This document shows positions 28,001 to 43,000 of a stretch of DNA of 64,000 bases, piece by piece. The notes under the pieces were generated by a model, which saw only the letters and a list, made by a program, of their open reading frames with translations, searched no databases and was not told the origin of the DNA. This stretch comes from Siphonodentalium dalli. Lineage: Eukaryota; Mollusca; Scaphopoda; Gadilida; Siphonodentaliidae. Position 1 is the stretch's first letter, and every line of letters starts with the position of its first letter. Made by a program: the position numbers and the translations under genes. Where the stretch lies: positions 202,486,244-202,550,243 of the forward strand of contig CP136061.1 in NCBI GenBank assembly GCA_032622095.1, in the 5' to 3' direction.

Positions 28001-31000
28001 AATTTGTGAGTGTGGCCCCTCGTTCTCAAATCGTATACCCTCTGGAACATAGATGTAACAGGTTAAAAATTGTAGGAACCACGGAGAATATTATATGTTT
28101 CAATAAGATCCCCCTCAGTCTCCTATACTTCAGCGACATAAAACTGAGTTTAATCAGCCTTTCTCTATATGGTAGGTTCCGGACCTTTGGTACTAGCTAC
28201 AGTAATGCTCTAAATAATCGACTCCTTAACCACAGCAGAATTATGGGTAACTTTTCAGGATTTAGACTAAATCCTGAAAAGTTACCCATAATTCTGCTGT
28301 GGTTAAGGAGTCGATTGTTTAAAGCTTTACTGTAGTTGCTCTTCGCTGTACACCTTCTATGGCTTTAAAATGTTTTATGGATTTGTCTGATCGTAACAGG
28401 TTCCCGTATTCCAAAACTGGTCGTAATAATGCCTTTATCAATGGGACCACAATGTTCTCCTCTCAGTATGTCAATGCATCTGTACATTATGCCTAAAGTC
28501 CGATTTGATGCCTCGTTTACATCTTTGTCAAAGTTTAATGTTTTATCAGCAAATACATCTAGGTCTTTCTCTTAGTCAGATTTCAGTATTGTTTGGTAAA
28601 AAAAGACAGGTGATGTGATATGTCATTTCGGGGTTAGTGTGGCCAAAATGGATGACGTATTTTATTCGAGTTGAAAGAGAGTAACCATTCAGTTGACCAT
28701 TGGCTGACAGTATTTATATCTGATTGAAGAATATCGTCATCATCTATGAAACAAAACAATAATACCAAGGTACCTGGAGTATATCTTTTCTTCCCTGGAA
28801 TGATTCACATTTAGCCTGGCAGAAGGAGGTATGCTGGACAATCTCAGCAAGGGAGTCGTTATTAGATTTAATGTCCTTATTCTTTAAACCATCATCAATC
28901 ATCTTTTTCATCTTCTCTTCAAAATCTTTGCAGAGTTTGTTGATATACTGCTGATGTTCATCTTCTTCTTCAGGATTAACCCCTGAAATTATAAAGTAAA
29001 TACAGTAATGCCCTAAATAATCGACTCCTTAACCACAGCAGAATTATGGGTAACTTTTCAGGATTTAGTCAGAAATAAGGCTTGTTGCCATTGAAAATTG
29101 ATACCACAGACCAAATATTGTGGAATTCGATCACTTTTAAACTGTTTGAGTGAGACTACTTTCTTATATCTAGACCATACATGTAACAAATTTCATAAAA
29201 TTATGACAAATTTATTCAAGCTATCATCTAGACAACAAACTGACAAATACCACTCATTTCTGTAGTATGCTGAATATGTTAAGAAAATACAACGGGGGAT
29301 ATAACTACTAGCTACATACACTACCTTTGTTTTCATTCCAATGAATATTGTATGGCAGTATCCTATCTTTTGGCAGCTTCTTAGCCAATTTTTTGTCCTT
29401 GAGCTCATTGAGGTAGCCTAGTGCTTCATCTACCTGTTCTTTATCCCCGGTACATTCTGTAGAAGTGAAAAAGAAAATTTTAAGTTTGTTAAAGGTAAAC
29501 AATCCAATTCAATGGTCCCCATATCATCAGATTAAAACAACAACAACAACAATATCTTCTAAAGACGCTTTAGTTATCAGAATCGATTAATTACCAAAAT
29601 AATAATTCTAACCACTATCAACTCTAGTATAATATTTTCTATAACGTGTTACATGTATATATCAACATTTTGTTCAACAAAATTTGGTATCGAGAGTATA
29701 TGTCAGTCGGCTCGTCAAATATTGGTTAGGCCACCAAATATTCCAGGCCGTGAAAAATAACAGATTTCATATATCTGATAACTCTGAGCTTTGATGGGTG
29801 GGATCCGTGACTCAAATCAAATATGTTTTACCCCTGAAGCCAAAGAAATAGTCATAATCGACTCCTTAACCACAGCAGAATTATGGGTAAATTTTCAGGA
29901 TTTAGTCGGAAATATGACTTGTTGCCATTCATCAGAGAGCTCTCAGTGAGAGCTTTCCGATGAATGGCAACAAGCCGTATTTCTGACTAAATCCTGAAAA
30001 GTTACCAATAATTCTGCTGTGGTTAAGGGGTCGATTATTTAGTGCATTACCTACTTGTAAGAGTGATAGTTCTCCTAAATAATCGACTCCTTAACCACAG
30101 CAGAATTATGAATAATTTTTCAGGATTTAGAGCTTTCCGATGAATGGCAACAAGCCATATTTCCAACTAAATCCTGAAAAGTTACCCATAATTCTGCTGT
30201 GGTTAAGGTGTCGATTATTTAGGGCATTACTGTATCTTTAAACAAGCATTACCAAGAAGAACATGAAACAATTAAGAGCATCGCTAAAGTGTGGCAACAT
30301 ATTGTTTTGTTTAAACATATTTTTATTGTAATATAATATTACAAGAGGGATCGGGGCACAAGTTTTGACAACTTACATCCGCCCCTCTTCCATTAACATT
30401 TTGACATGGGAGAGGGGTGGATGTAAGTTGTCAAAACTTGTGCCCCGGTCCCTCTTGTAATATTATTTTACAATAAAAATATGTTTAAACAAAAAGATAT
30501 TTTGCCACGCGCTACCGATGCTCGTTTCTTGGCCAAATATGCCTGTGGTAATTCCAACAGAGGGCCATTAATCTGGTGAAAATGGCATGCAAAACCCAAA
30601 TTCGAACTTGACCTGTATTTTGTGATAGTAAACCCAAATTTTCTGACAAATTCCACAATGGAGAGTGATTCGTTCGTGTATATCTCGCATCTAAATACGG
30701 TACACATGCTTTGGCATCTGGCCGCTGGAATCTATCAACGAACTGGTTAACAATATGGACATCAACTAAATATTTTTTTTTTTATTAAACCCAGAGATAG
30801 CTGATGCAGAGATGGAATATGCTTCATCGGCGTGTGCCCCAGAAATAAAAAATAATAAATTAAATAGCATGGATTGCAATTTTTGGCCTGTGAAACTAGA
30901 AAATTTACATTGAATGGTTTATAATCACAATTGCAGAAATTTGGTTCAATTTAATTTATGTTGACTAAAAAATTACTTGGCGGAATATTTTATTACAATT

Positions 31001-34000
31001 TCTATCATATTTAAATGAAATTGTATGAGTCGTGGTGTAAATGTTGAAGGCCAATGACTTCTCTGCACGAGAGGTCTAGATCTGTTGGTCACAGTCGTTA
31101 GACACTTTGGGTGATCACAGAAATTAATCTATGTCAAGCTCGATTAGTCCTTGGATGGGTGACCGTCTTGGGATTTCGGGTGCTGCAAACTTTTAATGCA
31201 ACTCCAGCACTTTTCTCTCCCGTTTTGTTACAAAATAATAGATACACACCCATGAATCTACTGAGCATGTAGCTTGGTTCCTGGTCTGTGATATCGACGA
31301 TGTTCCTCCTAAACCAGTATGTTTGGTTTGATGGATCATCTACCTCCAGAATACCAAGGGTCAGTTCATACTCTGTCACTGAAGGAAAGAACAGATTTGT
31401 GTTATGAACAAGAGCACTGGAAGCAAGCAACCAAGGCCAAGGGGGATAACAATTTCCAGAAAATGACTACAAAATTGATAAAGAATGTAAGAAAAAATTA
31501 TAAAAATTATAAAATGGTTAAATAATATAAGAAAAAATTATAAAAATTGTTACAAAATGAAAGAAAAAATTATAATAATTGTTAAAGAATGTAAGAAAAA
31601 AATGATAAAAAATATATAAATTGTTAAAGAATGTAAGAAAAATTTAATAAAAATGATAAACAATTGTTAGGCCAATGCATTCTCTTATATATGTGAGGAG
31701 ACTTATAGTCACATAGGCACAGGGTCTTGTTATTAGTCAATGAACACAACGATTAAACCGGCAATCGCACAAATGTAAATATTTACTACATTATTCGAGA
31801 CCAATTAATGGGCATGAACATTACAGCAATGATTCCGCCAACAATAGTCACTGCATGTAATTCATTTAAAACAATTAATGACGCTGTTTTCTGCCTATTT
31901 TGGTACAAATTTATGAAATAACTTGTTTTGGCATGATTCCTTGTTATTCCGTTCTGAGGGGGTCCTTCTCCCGCTCGCAGAACAGCAGTGTGTCGATGGC
32001 CTCAGTCAATCCATCAGTCGCATATCAATGTGAATGAGGTGTTAGCAGTATTATTTTCTCTGACCCATTGGCAGCAAGCCTGAGTTTAGTGTGCCTGTCA
32101 TTTGCAGAATGAGGTCCCCAGAGGGTGAATTTAGTGACGCTATCCCAAATAGCGGGTTAGCATCACCAAATTCAACCTCTGGGGACCTCATTCTGCATGG
32201 CCTCATCTGCTATGGGAGACATAGACTCAGATTGAAGTTCCCAAATGGTGAATATCGTGATGTACACCAAATTGGGAACCTCGATTGTGCAATGTGTTGT
32301 CTGCCAATTTGGGGATGTAGGGAAAATAAACTAAAACAGAAATAGAATCTATTTGAATAAGTTTCTACAGAAATTTGATAAAAAAAATAAATTCCAGAGG
32401 CCTAAGCAGAATGAGGTCCCAGAGGGTGAATTTTGTGATGCTAGCCTGCTATATGAGATAACGTCACTGCAAATGACGGGCACCTTATTCTCAGGACTGA
32501 TTGGCAGGAGGTCTTGGCATATCAGTCTCTTCTTGTTTGTTAAAATCTCTTTTAGGTTTAACAATTAACCCTTTTTTTTACAAAATGGTCTTCCACAACA
32601 ATTCTAAAAAGAAAATATTGGAATGGTCTATTATTCATCTGGAGGCACGCTATGAAATATAAGCAGATGGCAGATACACATGTACTACAAGAGCATGTAA
32701 CAAGCTGTACAGTAATGTCCTAAATAATCGATCCCTAAACCACAGCAGAAGTATGGGAAATTTTTCAGGATTTAGTCGGAAATATGGCCTGTTGCCATTC
32801 ATCGGAAAGCTCGAGATGTCACTGAGAGCTTTTCGATGAATGGCAACAAGCCATATTTCTGACTAAATCCTGAAAAGTTACCCATAATTCTGTTGTGGTT
32901 AAGGAGTCGATTATTCAGGGCATTAATGTAGCATATATATATGCACATGGTTGTCAACATATTTTGTGCAGAACAAAGCAAATTGTGTGTTTAATTAGAA
33001 TTTATATGTTCAGCCCTAGAAATTAGGAAAAATGACACATGGCAAATTTAATGCTGTGACATGATAGATTCCACATGTTGCCATGGCTTTTCCAATTTTG
33101 AGGAATGTATATCATTGTTTAAACTGGAGGTCTGGTACCCTGAAAACATTGTTTTAACTCTTTCGCTGCCACCTGCCACCACAGTGCCACGCATCCTGTA
33201 CATATATCCATGTATTTCAGGTATATATGGGTAATACATTATATCTCAAGCAGTTTCTAATATAATTAGTTGAAACTTCACATGTATATAGACATAGGTA
33301 TACCCTGTCGAATGCCGCCGTGGACATGCCCACCAAGGTCACGTGACATTGGCGGCCATCTTGGATTAGTGGCTATTTGCCGGTATATGTACAGTTTGTG
33401 TGGGTATGAATGGGTGTGTTGTTTGTTTTCTAATTTTCAACCCAATTATACGATGTCCAACAGTAAGGTACACGGGAGTAACCTATATGAACCCACTTTG
33501 GACATAAAATAGGTCACCTGACCTTAGCGTCCATCTTGGATTTATGCAAGTTGGCACCTATTTGTAGCAAAATGGGATACAATGGCGCACTTTGTTGAGT
33601 TTGTGCTTTTGTTGCTTGAATATTCCCTGATAGGTACAATTCCAAATATAGATATATATATATATATATATATAACCATACCCATATGTATATATACCTG
33701 CAGGGGGACATATGACCCTGTTCCGCCCCTTATAAGTCACGTGATCTTGACGGCCATCTTGAATTTCAGGAAAATTGGGTTTTACGATGATTTATGTGAA
33801 TTATATGGGTCACGCGGGCGTACGCATGGTCAACTCACCAGCATAATTAATTTAGTTGCCTGTTATCACCACTGGAAAACGATACAATAGACGAGGGTTG
33901 TTCAAAACCAGTAAAGGTGTATTATAAATAATAGGTATAAGTATCTTATGCGCCGCAGGCGCCCCTCGATCATTAGAGTATAGAGGTTAGTTAACAACCC

Positions 34001-37000
34001 GCCACCCTATCCCGCCACCCATAGTATCTTATGCGCCACAGGCGCCACTATAGAGGCTACTGCCCACATAAATAATATGTATAAGTATCTTATGCGCCGC
34101 AGGCGCCCCTCGATCATTAGAGTATAGAGGTTAGTTACCCACCCACCACCCTATCCCGCCACCTATAGTATCTTATGCGCCGCAGGCGCCCCTATAGAGG
34201 CTACTGCCCACATAAATAATAGGTATAAGTATCTTATGCGCCGCAGGCGCCCCTCGATCATTAGAGTATAGAGGTTATTTACCCTCCCACCTCCCCATCC
34301 CGCCACCTATAGTATCTTATGCGCCGCAGGCGCCCCTATAGAGGCTACTGCCCACATAAATAATAGGTATAAGTATCTTATGCGCCGCACGCGCCCCTCA
34401 ATCATTAGAGTATAGAGGTTAGTTACCCACCCGCCACCCTATCCCGCCACCCATAGTATCTTATGCGCCGCAGGCGCCCCTATAGAGGCTACTGCCCACA
34501 TAAATAATAGGTATAAGTATTTTATGCGCCGCACGCGCCCCTCGATCATTAGAGTATAGAGGTTAGTTACCCACCCACCTCCCCATCCCGCCACCCATAG
34601 TATCTTATGCGCTGTAGGCGCCCCTATAGAGGCTACTGCCTACATAAATATTAGGTATAAGTATCTTATGCGCCGCACGCGCCCCTCGATCATTAGAGTA
34701 TAGAGGTTAGTTACCCACCCACCTCCCCATCCCGCCACCCATAGTATCTTATGCAGCGCAGGCGCCCCTATGGAGGCTACTGCCACATACATAATAGGTA
34801 TAAGTATCTTATGCGCCACAGGCGCCCCTCGATCATTAGAGTGTAGAGGTTAGTTACCCACCCACCTCCCCACCCATAGTATCTTATGCGCCGCAGGCGC
34901 CCCTATAGAGGCTACTGCCACATAAATAATAGGTATAAAAATAATAGGTATAAGTATCTTATGCGCCGCAGGCGCCCCTCGATCATTAGAGTATAGAGGT
35001 TAGTTACCCACCGACCACCCCACCCACCACCCATAGTATGTTATGCGCCGCAGGCGCCCCTATAGAGGCTACTGCCCACATAAATAATAGGTATACATAA
35101 GTATCTTATGCACCGCAGACGCCCCTCGATCATTAGAGTATAGAGGTTAGTTACCCACCCACCCCATCCCGCCACCCATAGTATCTTATGCGCCACAGGC
35201 GCCCCTATAGAGGCTACCGCCCACATAAATAATAGGTATAAGTATCTTATGCGCCGCAGGCGCCCCTCGCTGACATTAGAGTATAGAGGTAATAACAATA
35301 ACTTCTTCAGTCCTGAGTCTTTTGCGAGCAGCCATTGTCGACTGATAAACACGTGCTAACAACAATGACGCAATATTCCGGCTCTGACTGTACTCCCATA
35401 ACGTCAGAAATAGCATGACCTTGAGGACATTGTCGTTTTAAATTGTTCGCGCGCAACAGTACTACAGATAAATACATTGTACACTGTCAAACATGCCGGA
35501 AAGAATAGAGTTATATCCCATACATTAGACTACATACCAAATTCGCAAAAAATGCGCGATTGGAAGCGTCTTCGAAGTTCGTATTTGTGTGCGTTTGGCA
35601 GCGAAAGAGTTAACAATACCTGACATCTCGTATATATGTGCATCCTTCTGCGACAGCACTTTTCTGGCAGCGGATTTCAGGGCTTCCTGCATTATTTCGT
35701 TCTCCTTCCACCATTGTGATTTAGCTTCTTTCTTCTCGTCTTTATCTTGACTGATGAACCCTGGGATATGATAGCTTATCCTATACAGAACATATGTTGG
35801 AGGGACTGCATTGTCATCTCTCTTGTACCACCTTGAATGTAAAATAATGAGGAAAAGAATTTCGACTGACTAAAATCCAAGCTACAGTAATGCCCTAAAT
35901 AATCGACTCCTTAACCACAGTAGAATAATGGGTAATGGATGAATGGCAACAAGCCATATTTCTGACTAAATTCTGAAAAATTACCCATAATTCTGCTATG
36001 CTTAAGGAGTCGATTATTTAGGGCATTACTGTACATGCAGAGTTCAGTCCCCTATGCAGGACTTACCGCTGCCAGCACTTAATTGCACGTAATGTAAAGA
36101 AATGTCACATTTATTTATTTGAGACATTTGTAGGTTACAATTCATTCTACATTATTCTGAAAAACTTCATGTAAACTGTCAATATTCATTTGAAAATTGT
36201 CTAGATCAAGCTGGAACGAATTGTAACTCACAAAAGAATTCAATAAAAAATGTTAGATTTAATTAAGAAAATACACATGCTGGCAGCGGTCAGACATATT
36301 AAAGATATGGTGTACTGAAGATTCTAAGATCAATATAGCTGGTATGATTATTTTAACATCAAATTTCAGTGGTTAATTGTCACAACTTCACGACATACAT
36401 GTATTAAAGGGACACAAGGCATTCTTAGTGGGCTCATGTGAAATTAGATAATTTTTACAAAAGTCTGTAAAACAACTATCATCAACAAGTACATTTGAAA
36501 ATAGATCGACTTTGTTCAAATTTTCATTATTATTAACTCTCCTATAACAAGATTTTGCATATCGAATCCATTGTTATGTAAACATTATATTGTTATAGTG
36601 GTTACAGATAAAAAGTCAAATCAGTCCGATAAGATACCAAAGTTTAATAAAAACTTGACATTAACCGTTTCTATATTAAATGGATTCTCCCATTCAGTTA
36701 TAAAAGTTGGAGAGGGGTGTCCAGGAAAAATTAGCAGATGGCAGACAGACGAAAAAATAATATAAGTGAAGAAGGATTCATATTATTTTGGTGGTAAAAG
36801 TTCACATAATAAGTTTAAAGGTACTCAACCCGTAAAGAGGGTCCCCATCTCAACAGATTCCAACAACAACAATCCGATCAGAGGGTCCTATATTACTATT
36901 TCTTTGGCTTTGGGGGTAAAAAATATTTGATTCGAGTCGAGGAACCCATCAAACAAAGCTCAGAGTTATTAGATATTGATTTTTCAAATTTGTTATGTTC

Positions 37001-40000
37001 TCGAGATGAGTACCAATAACTGCCGTAATCTGCTCTGGATGTGTACTCCAAATCTATTCAAACAGACAAGGATGAATAACTCTAAAGTCAAGTGGTAATT
37101 TTTACGCAATTTTGACTGAGTTCTGGGCCAGATAGTATTCCCGATAATGAAAAATAATAGATTTCTAAAATCGATATCTAACAAATCTGAGCTTTGATGG
37201 GTGACTTCCTCGACTCGAATCAAATATTTTTGACCCCCGAAGCCATTGAAATAGTAATTGAGAGGAGTTTTATCGGGTTGAGTACCTTTAACCTATGCTT
37301 CTTTGTTGAACTTAATATCTCAACATCTCCTAAGGTAACTACATGTACTCGTCAATGGGTACTTAGAAAAGAAAGTGTTAAATATTAGAAAAGGTAAAAG
37401 CATTGAAAAATATTCAGAAATTTAAATACATATGTATTGAGAATAAAATATTTGAACTTTCTACATGATTAGCAACATTTGTTGACAAATCACTGCATTC
37501 TGTTACAATGGTTTCAACACTCAAAATTTCGATATTGGAGAATTTCCAATAATTAATATAACAAAGTTGATCTATTTCTCCATGTTCATCTTGGTGGCGA
37601 TGTTTTAACAGACTTTTATAATTTCCGCAGTCACCCACTGTGAGTGCCTTGGGTCGTATTAAAAATAGTGATGAATAGAAAATATTTTAAAATGTCACCC
37701 ACTAACTACCGGCAATTAATTTCAGCCTTCAGCCTACTTCAACAAGTGTAAATGCAATTGCATGCATAAATTATTAATTTCAATTTATCCTTCCACAGAA
37801 TTACTTAAGAAAATGTGCATACTTCTTGCTTATAATGAAACAGTCACCCCATGAAATTATGGTAAGTGTTTTGACTGAGGCACTATATGTTGCTGTTGCA
37901 AACTATGATTATGCAGAGGCCTAGATTGAAGAATGTCAACATCGCACTTCTAGCAATGACAATAAATGCGTAACATTTCATATCATTATCTGTGATGGTA
38001 AAATCCGTCCAATGGTAGATAGCTGAACTATAATCTGTCAATAAGCTCATTATTACACCCATCATTTGTTCTGCACAAGTAAATGTCACATTTAATACAA
38101 ACTATTATTAAAAGATATCATGTTTCATATCTCACTCTATGCTTAACAAACCATGCAATTAGAACTGTTGCATTTACAGATTTTGTGTGGAAACGGAGTA
38201 TAGCTGTCTCACTATAATGGATGATGTTTTCCCACAAGAGGTACAGTATTGAAATATATGCTGTTGATGCTTGAAATGCAAAATAATGTTTTACGATCTA
38301 CAGTAGTGCTCTAAGTAATCGACTTCTTAACCACAGCAGAATTATGGGTAACTTTTCAGGATTTAGTCGGAAATATGGCATGTTGCCATTCATCGGAAAA
38401 TTCTCTGGGAAAGCTTTCCGATGAATGGCAACAAGCCATATTTCCGACTAAATCCTGAAAAGTTACCCATAATTATGCTGTGGTTAAGAAGTCGGTTACT
38501 TAGAGCATTACTGTACACCTTGCAAATTTCAGACCGTTATACACATGGAATATGCCCTCTGGTCTTACTTATTTAGAAGAGTTTTAGCTTCTTCATTCTT
38601 TATAGCATCAATGAACTTCTCAAACGTTTCAGCTTCTATCAGCCTTGGAAATGGCCTGTAGCCATATTTGTGAGACAGGAACGTCTGTATACAAGCAATT
38701 GAAAACATGTTACTTGTTGTTTAGTAATTTCATGCAATAAAACGCCGCTAGGCCACATTTCCCCAGAATAAGGGACGTGTTCTTTATTTGACCTGTGACT
38801 TTTTTTTTAGAAATGAAAAATTTTGTTCTGGGAACAACTATTGAATGAAACTTTGCTTCCAATTGTAAATTCTAAGTTAACAAGGACCATAACACCAGTG
38901 AAAATAGGTGGATAAACCCAGACTTGAACTTAACAACATGTATTTTCATGAAAGTGATCATATACCAAATTTGAAAACAATCAGATAACTATAACTAAAG
39001 ATATCATCCAGAAACCAAAATAATTTGCAAACTGCCAAATTATTAAGTCGGCAGGGACCATAACTCCAGTAAAAATGGGAGGACCGAACCCAAAGTCGAA
39101 CTTAACCTGCCCTGCATTTTTATGTGAGTAATCCATACACAAAATTTTAAAACAATCAAATAACTAAAACTAAAATTAATTATCATCCGGAAACCAAATA
39201 ATCAGTAAATTTTAAGTCAACACTGAAGGATCATAACTCTGTTAGAAATGGGCAGACCGAACCCATGTTTTCATGTGGGTAATCACCCAGAAACGTAATG
39301 AATTGGCAAATTCTAAGTCGACAAGAACCATAAGTTAACCCTGGTGAAAATAGGCAGGGAGTACCCAAAATTGAACTTGACCTGAGTGTATTTTCACGTG
39401 GTAAGTGACATCCATATGCAAAATTTGACTGTAACTAAATTTATCATCCAGAAACCAGTTTTGGGGCGGACGCACAGATGGACACATGCACGGACACATT
39501 GATATCTATAGTCCCCACAAAAAATTTAATGTGAATGTTATTACAAATTTGTTGTGGTGCATTACAAGGAGAGCCATCAGAAATAAAATTAGAATTAAAA
39601 TTGACTTCGGTCAACATCACAACTTTCACAGTTAGCCGCGAAGGGTATGCACTACATTTGTGACTGAACTTAACCCTTTGAACCCTGACTCCCCACAGTG
39701 ATCGACACCATGACCCGGGGCTCCCAGTGGTATTTCCGCTTAAATTAGACAGTGTCTAGTCGCATGTTGTTGATTATGTTCGAATTGTGACACAGGTATG
39801 AAACTTTACAGATTTGTCCCCCGTGGATCATCGATCATTATAAGATCGCGAGACTTTGCCTCGCGGCAACTCCTTGGTAACGGTTGCTAGGCAACTACCC
39901 GGAATTGACTGGAAAATGTAAATATAGCTTATAGCGTCGCAATTCAACCCCAGTGATTGCGTTTTTTTGATGCAGGTAATACCTTCACGTGAAATTTGAG

Positions 40001-43000
40001 ATATACCCGACCTGAATAGTGAACCAAATATCACATTTAAGGGTAGCAACGGTTGCTAAGCAAATACCACAAATGATCGAATGACATCATTGCACTAACC
40101 ATTCAGTGGTATGGTTTGCCTTAATTTAGACAGTGTCTAGTCGCATGGTGTTGGTTATGTTCAAAGGGGACACCTACCTGAAACAGTGCAGGCATGCTAT
40201 GCATGGACCACTGATCATTGTAAGATCGGGAGACTTTGCCACCCGATCTCTCATTAGAAACGGTTACTAGGCAACTACCCGAAATTTGCACGATAAACAA
40301 ATTCTAGCTTATAACGTTGTTATTATACATCAGCGAATTGCGTTTCGATGCAACCAATATCCTAATGTGAAATTTAAGATATACCTGACCATGCGCAAGT
40401 AAGTTAACTTGATATGCGATAGACTTTTTGCCGCATGTGGCATAACAGAGACTTATATTACAGAGACCAGAAACAACGAAATTTCCCGTAACATATCGTG
40501 GTCCCATTGTTCAAGTAAGCTGTCTAGATTGTGGCTACTGTACTGATATGTGAAATATGCAACTATATGTCATATATAGCGCCACATTTCACTTAAACGC
40601 ATTTTAAAAATGAATTATAGCCTGCGCGCATGCGCATATTTTCCTACCCATTTCTAGAGGGCAGCCAATCCATATACACACCATTGCCAGCGCTGACTTC
40701 AATGGGCCCATTTAAATATATATATTAGTGGGTATGTCGTGTATAAGTACGTTATAAGCCATTTATTTGTGATTGCGCTGGTCTGCGCATGCGCGAATAA
40801 ATCAACTTGATATGCGATAGACCCTTCCCCATATGTAGCAGAACACTGATTAATATATGCGAGGGTAATTTAAACTGAAATTGTATGTCTAAATTATGTC
40901 TGTTCTGTACACACACGGGGAACACGATATTATATGCCGTAAATATATAGCGGCACAGTTCGCTTAAAATATCTTGTGCTTTTGTAGATTATATGCTATG
41001 CGCATGCGCATATATTTCTACCCAATACTAGCGGCCAACCATTCCATATGCACCATGGGCTCCGCTGACATATGTGGGGGCCATTTAAATATAAATCAGT
41101 GGGTCTGATGCTTGTTATACTATATGTAAATTTGCTACTGACTCATGTCGTCGCTGCACCGAAATATCGGTGTTACGGGATATAGTCACGGTTCGTTTGC
41201 ACCTAAATATCGGTGTTATGGGTTCAAAGGGTTAAGCGTTGACTACAATCATTGTTGAGCAGTAATATGGGGTTCTACATTTAATATATTCATGCAAACC
41301 ACAACTATACTGTGACTTCGGTGTGCTGATTAAAAACAAAATCGACCGTAACGGTATTGAAATTTGTACCGATTATAATTGGTATACCAAAAAGCTGCAC
41401 AGCACTAATCGTTCTGAGTAGTTAAACGATATTTTTATAGTTAAATGAAATTTTTTGATAACTCTGTGCCAATGCATTCTCTTATATATACAAGTCTCGC
41501 ATATATAAGAGAATGCATTTGCCTAACAATATTTATCTGACCTTGTAAGCCAGTACACTCTCCTATACAGTCAATTTCAGTTAAATGCATAATTCGGCTA
41601 TTTGCATAAAATATGATTGCACCAAACCATTTTCTCATAAAAGACTATTTTTTAATCATTTATTTGCATAAAGGTCAGACTGTATTCTGTTTTTATGCAT
41701 ATGAAAATCATCAAAAATGTTGCTGAGAGGGGTAAAAAGTGGAAACGGGCCCACTCGCCCCAGGGCCAGCTCGCCCCAGTCGACCTGGGCCAGCTCGCCC
41801 CGAGCCAGCTCGCCCCGGGCCAGCTCGCCCCAAGGGATAATGTCTTATTTAAGTTGTCGTTTTGGGGTTGTTTTGCTTGCTTTCTCTGACTTACAGTCAA
41901 GTGATACCCGAGTCAAGTGATACCATACAAAGTGATACCCAAATCGGTCAACTGAGACCCAAGATGTGTATCATTGAATTTGGAATGTTGAATTAAATAT
42001 ACAAACATTCGAGATCATTATTTGTCCGAACGTCATGTCGGAATATACTCCATTCCTCGATCGAAAATGACTTGAGTCGAGCCACTGCCGTTGTATATAG
42101 TCGCAGATACAACGGAACATATTTGTGGTTATGATGTCAGATAAATATTGCACTGCTTATACACGGTATGTGGTCGGCATATGAAAGTGATTATCTATCA
42201 CACTGAAGCCATCTCATCCTGTGAAGTGTGATTAGTCGATTGGTTACTGTGTAAACAACCTGCTTCTATTGTTTTGATAGGATATCATATGAATGGGGAT
42301 ATACTAACGGCTTCTAATGGTTTCCCAAACTCCAGAGATAGTGAGATGAACTCAGAGAATAAGAGAAACTTTAATATCCAGAATGTGAAAACAGTTCATT
42401 ATTGTTATTTATGAATTCGCCGGTTCGTCGTTCAAACCAACTAGTGTGATAAACTGCATGGCTATTATCTTTGCTAACAAACGTGGCTAAAGTAATCTAA
42501 ATGTCAAAATTGATGGACATAACTCTGAAATATATCATAATCTGAACTTAAGAAATTAATATATTAATATATATTAACTTATTTACAACTTTAATACAAA
42601 TGTAATACCCGGGCCAGCTCGCCCCTGAAAGGTGGGCCAGCTCGCCCCAAAAACGGCCTGGGGCGAGCTGGCAATTTATAGCAATTTGTAAATAAAATTT
42701 AGTTTGAAATATGTATGATGGTGATCATAAAAGAATACCTCCTAAATGACATTACCACAAAATTTGGTCCTGTTGAAAGTTTCTGACACAGCTTCAGTTC
42801 TTTGACACAGAGCTCGGTGGTCATCTGATCATCTGTAGCTTCATCCCTGACGCCCCATCGCATGTCAACAATCTGGAACTCATAGCCGTGTTCCTGGCAA
42901 TACTGTTTCAACCGCGGATAAACTCGTTCCATCAAGTTATTCCTCTCATTCTGGGTATCTGCATCCAGGAAACAGAAAGTAAAAGTAATATTTACTGTAC

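Noticed and set aside
33935-35290. Open frame 35041-35352 on the minus strand
   Set aside because: It follows the satellite units, has no family resemblance and does not join the NWD1-like exons in phase.
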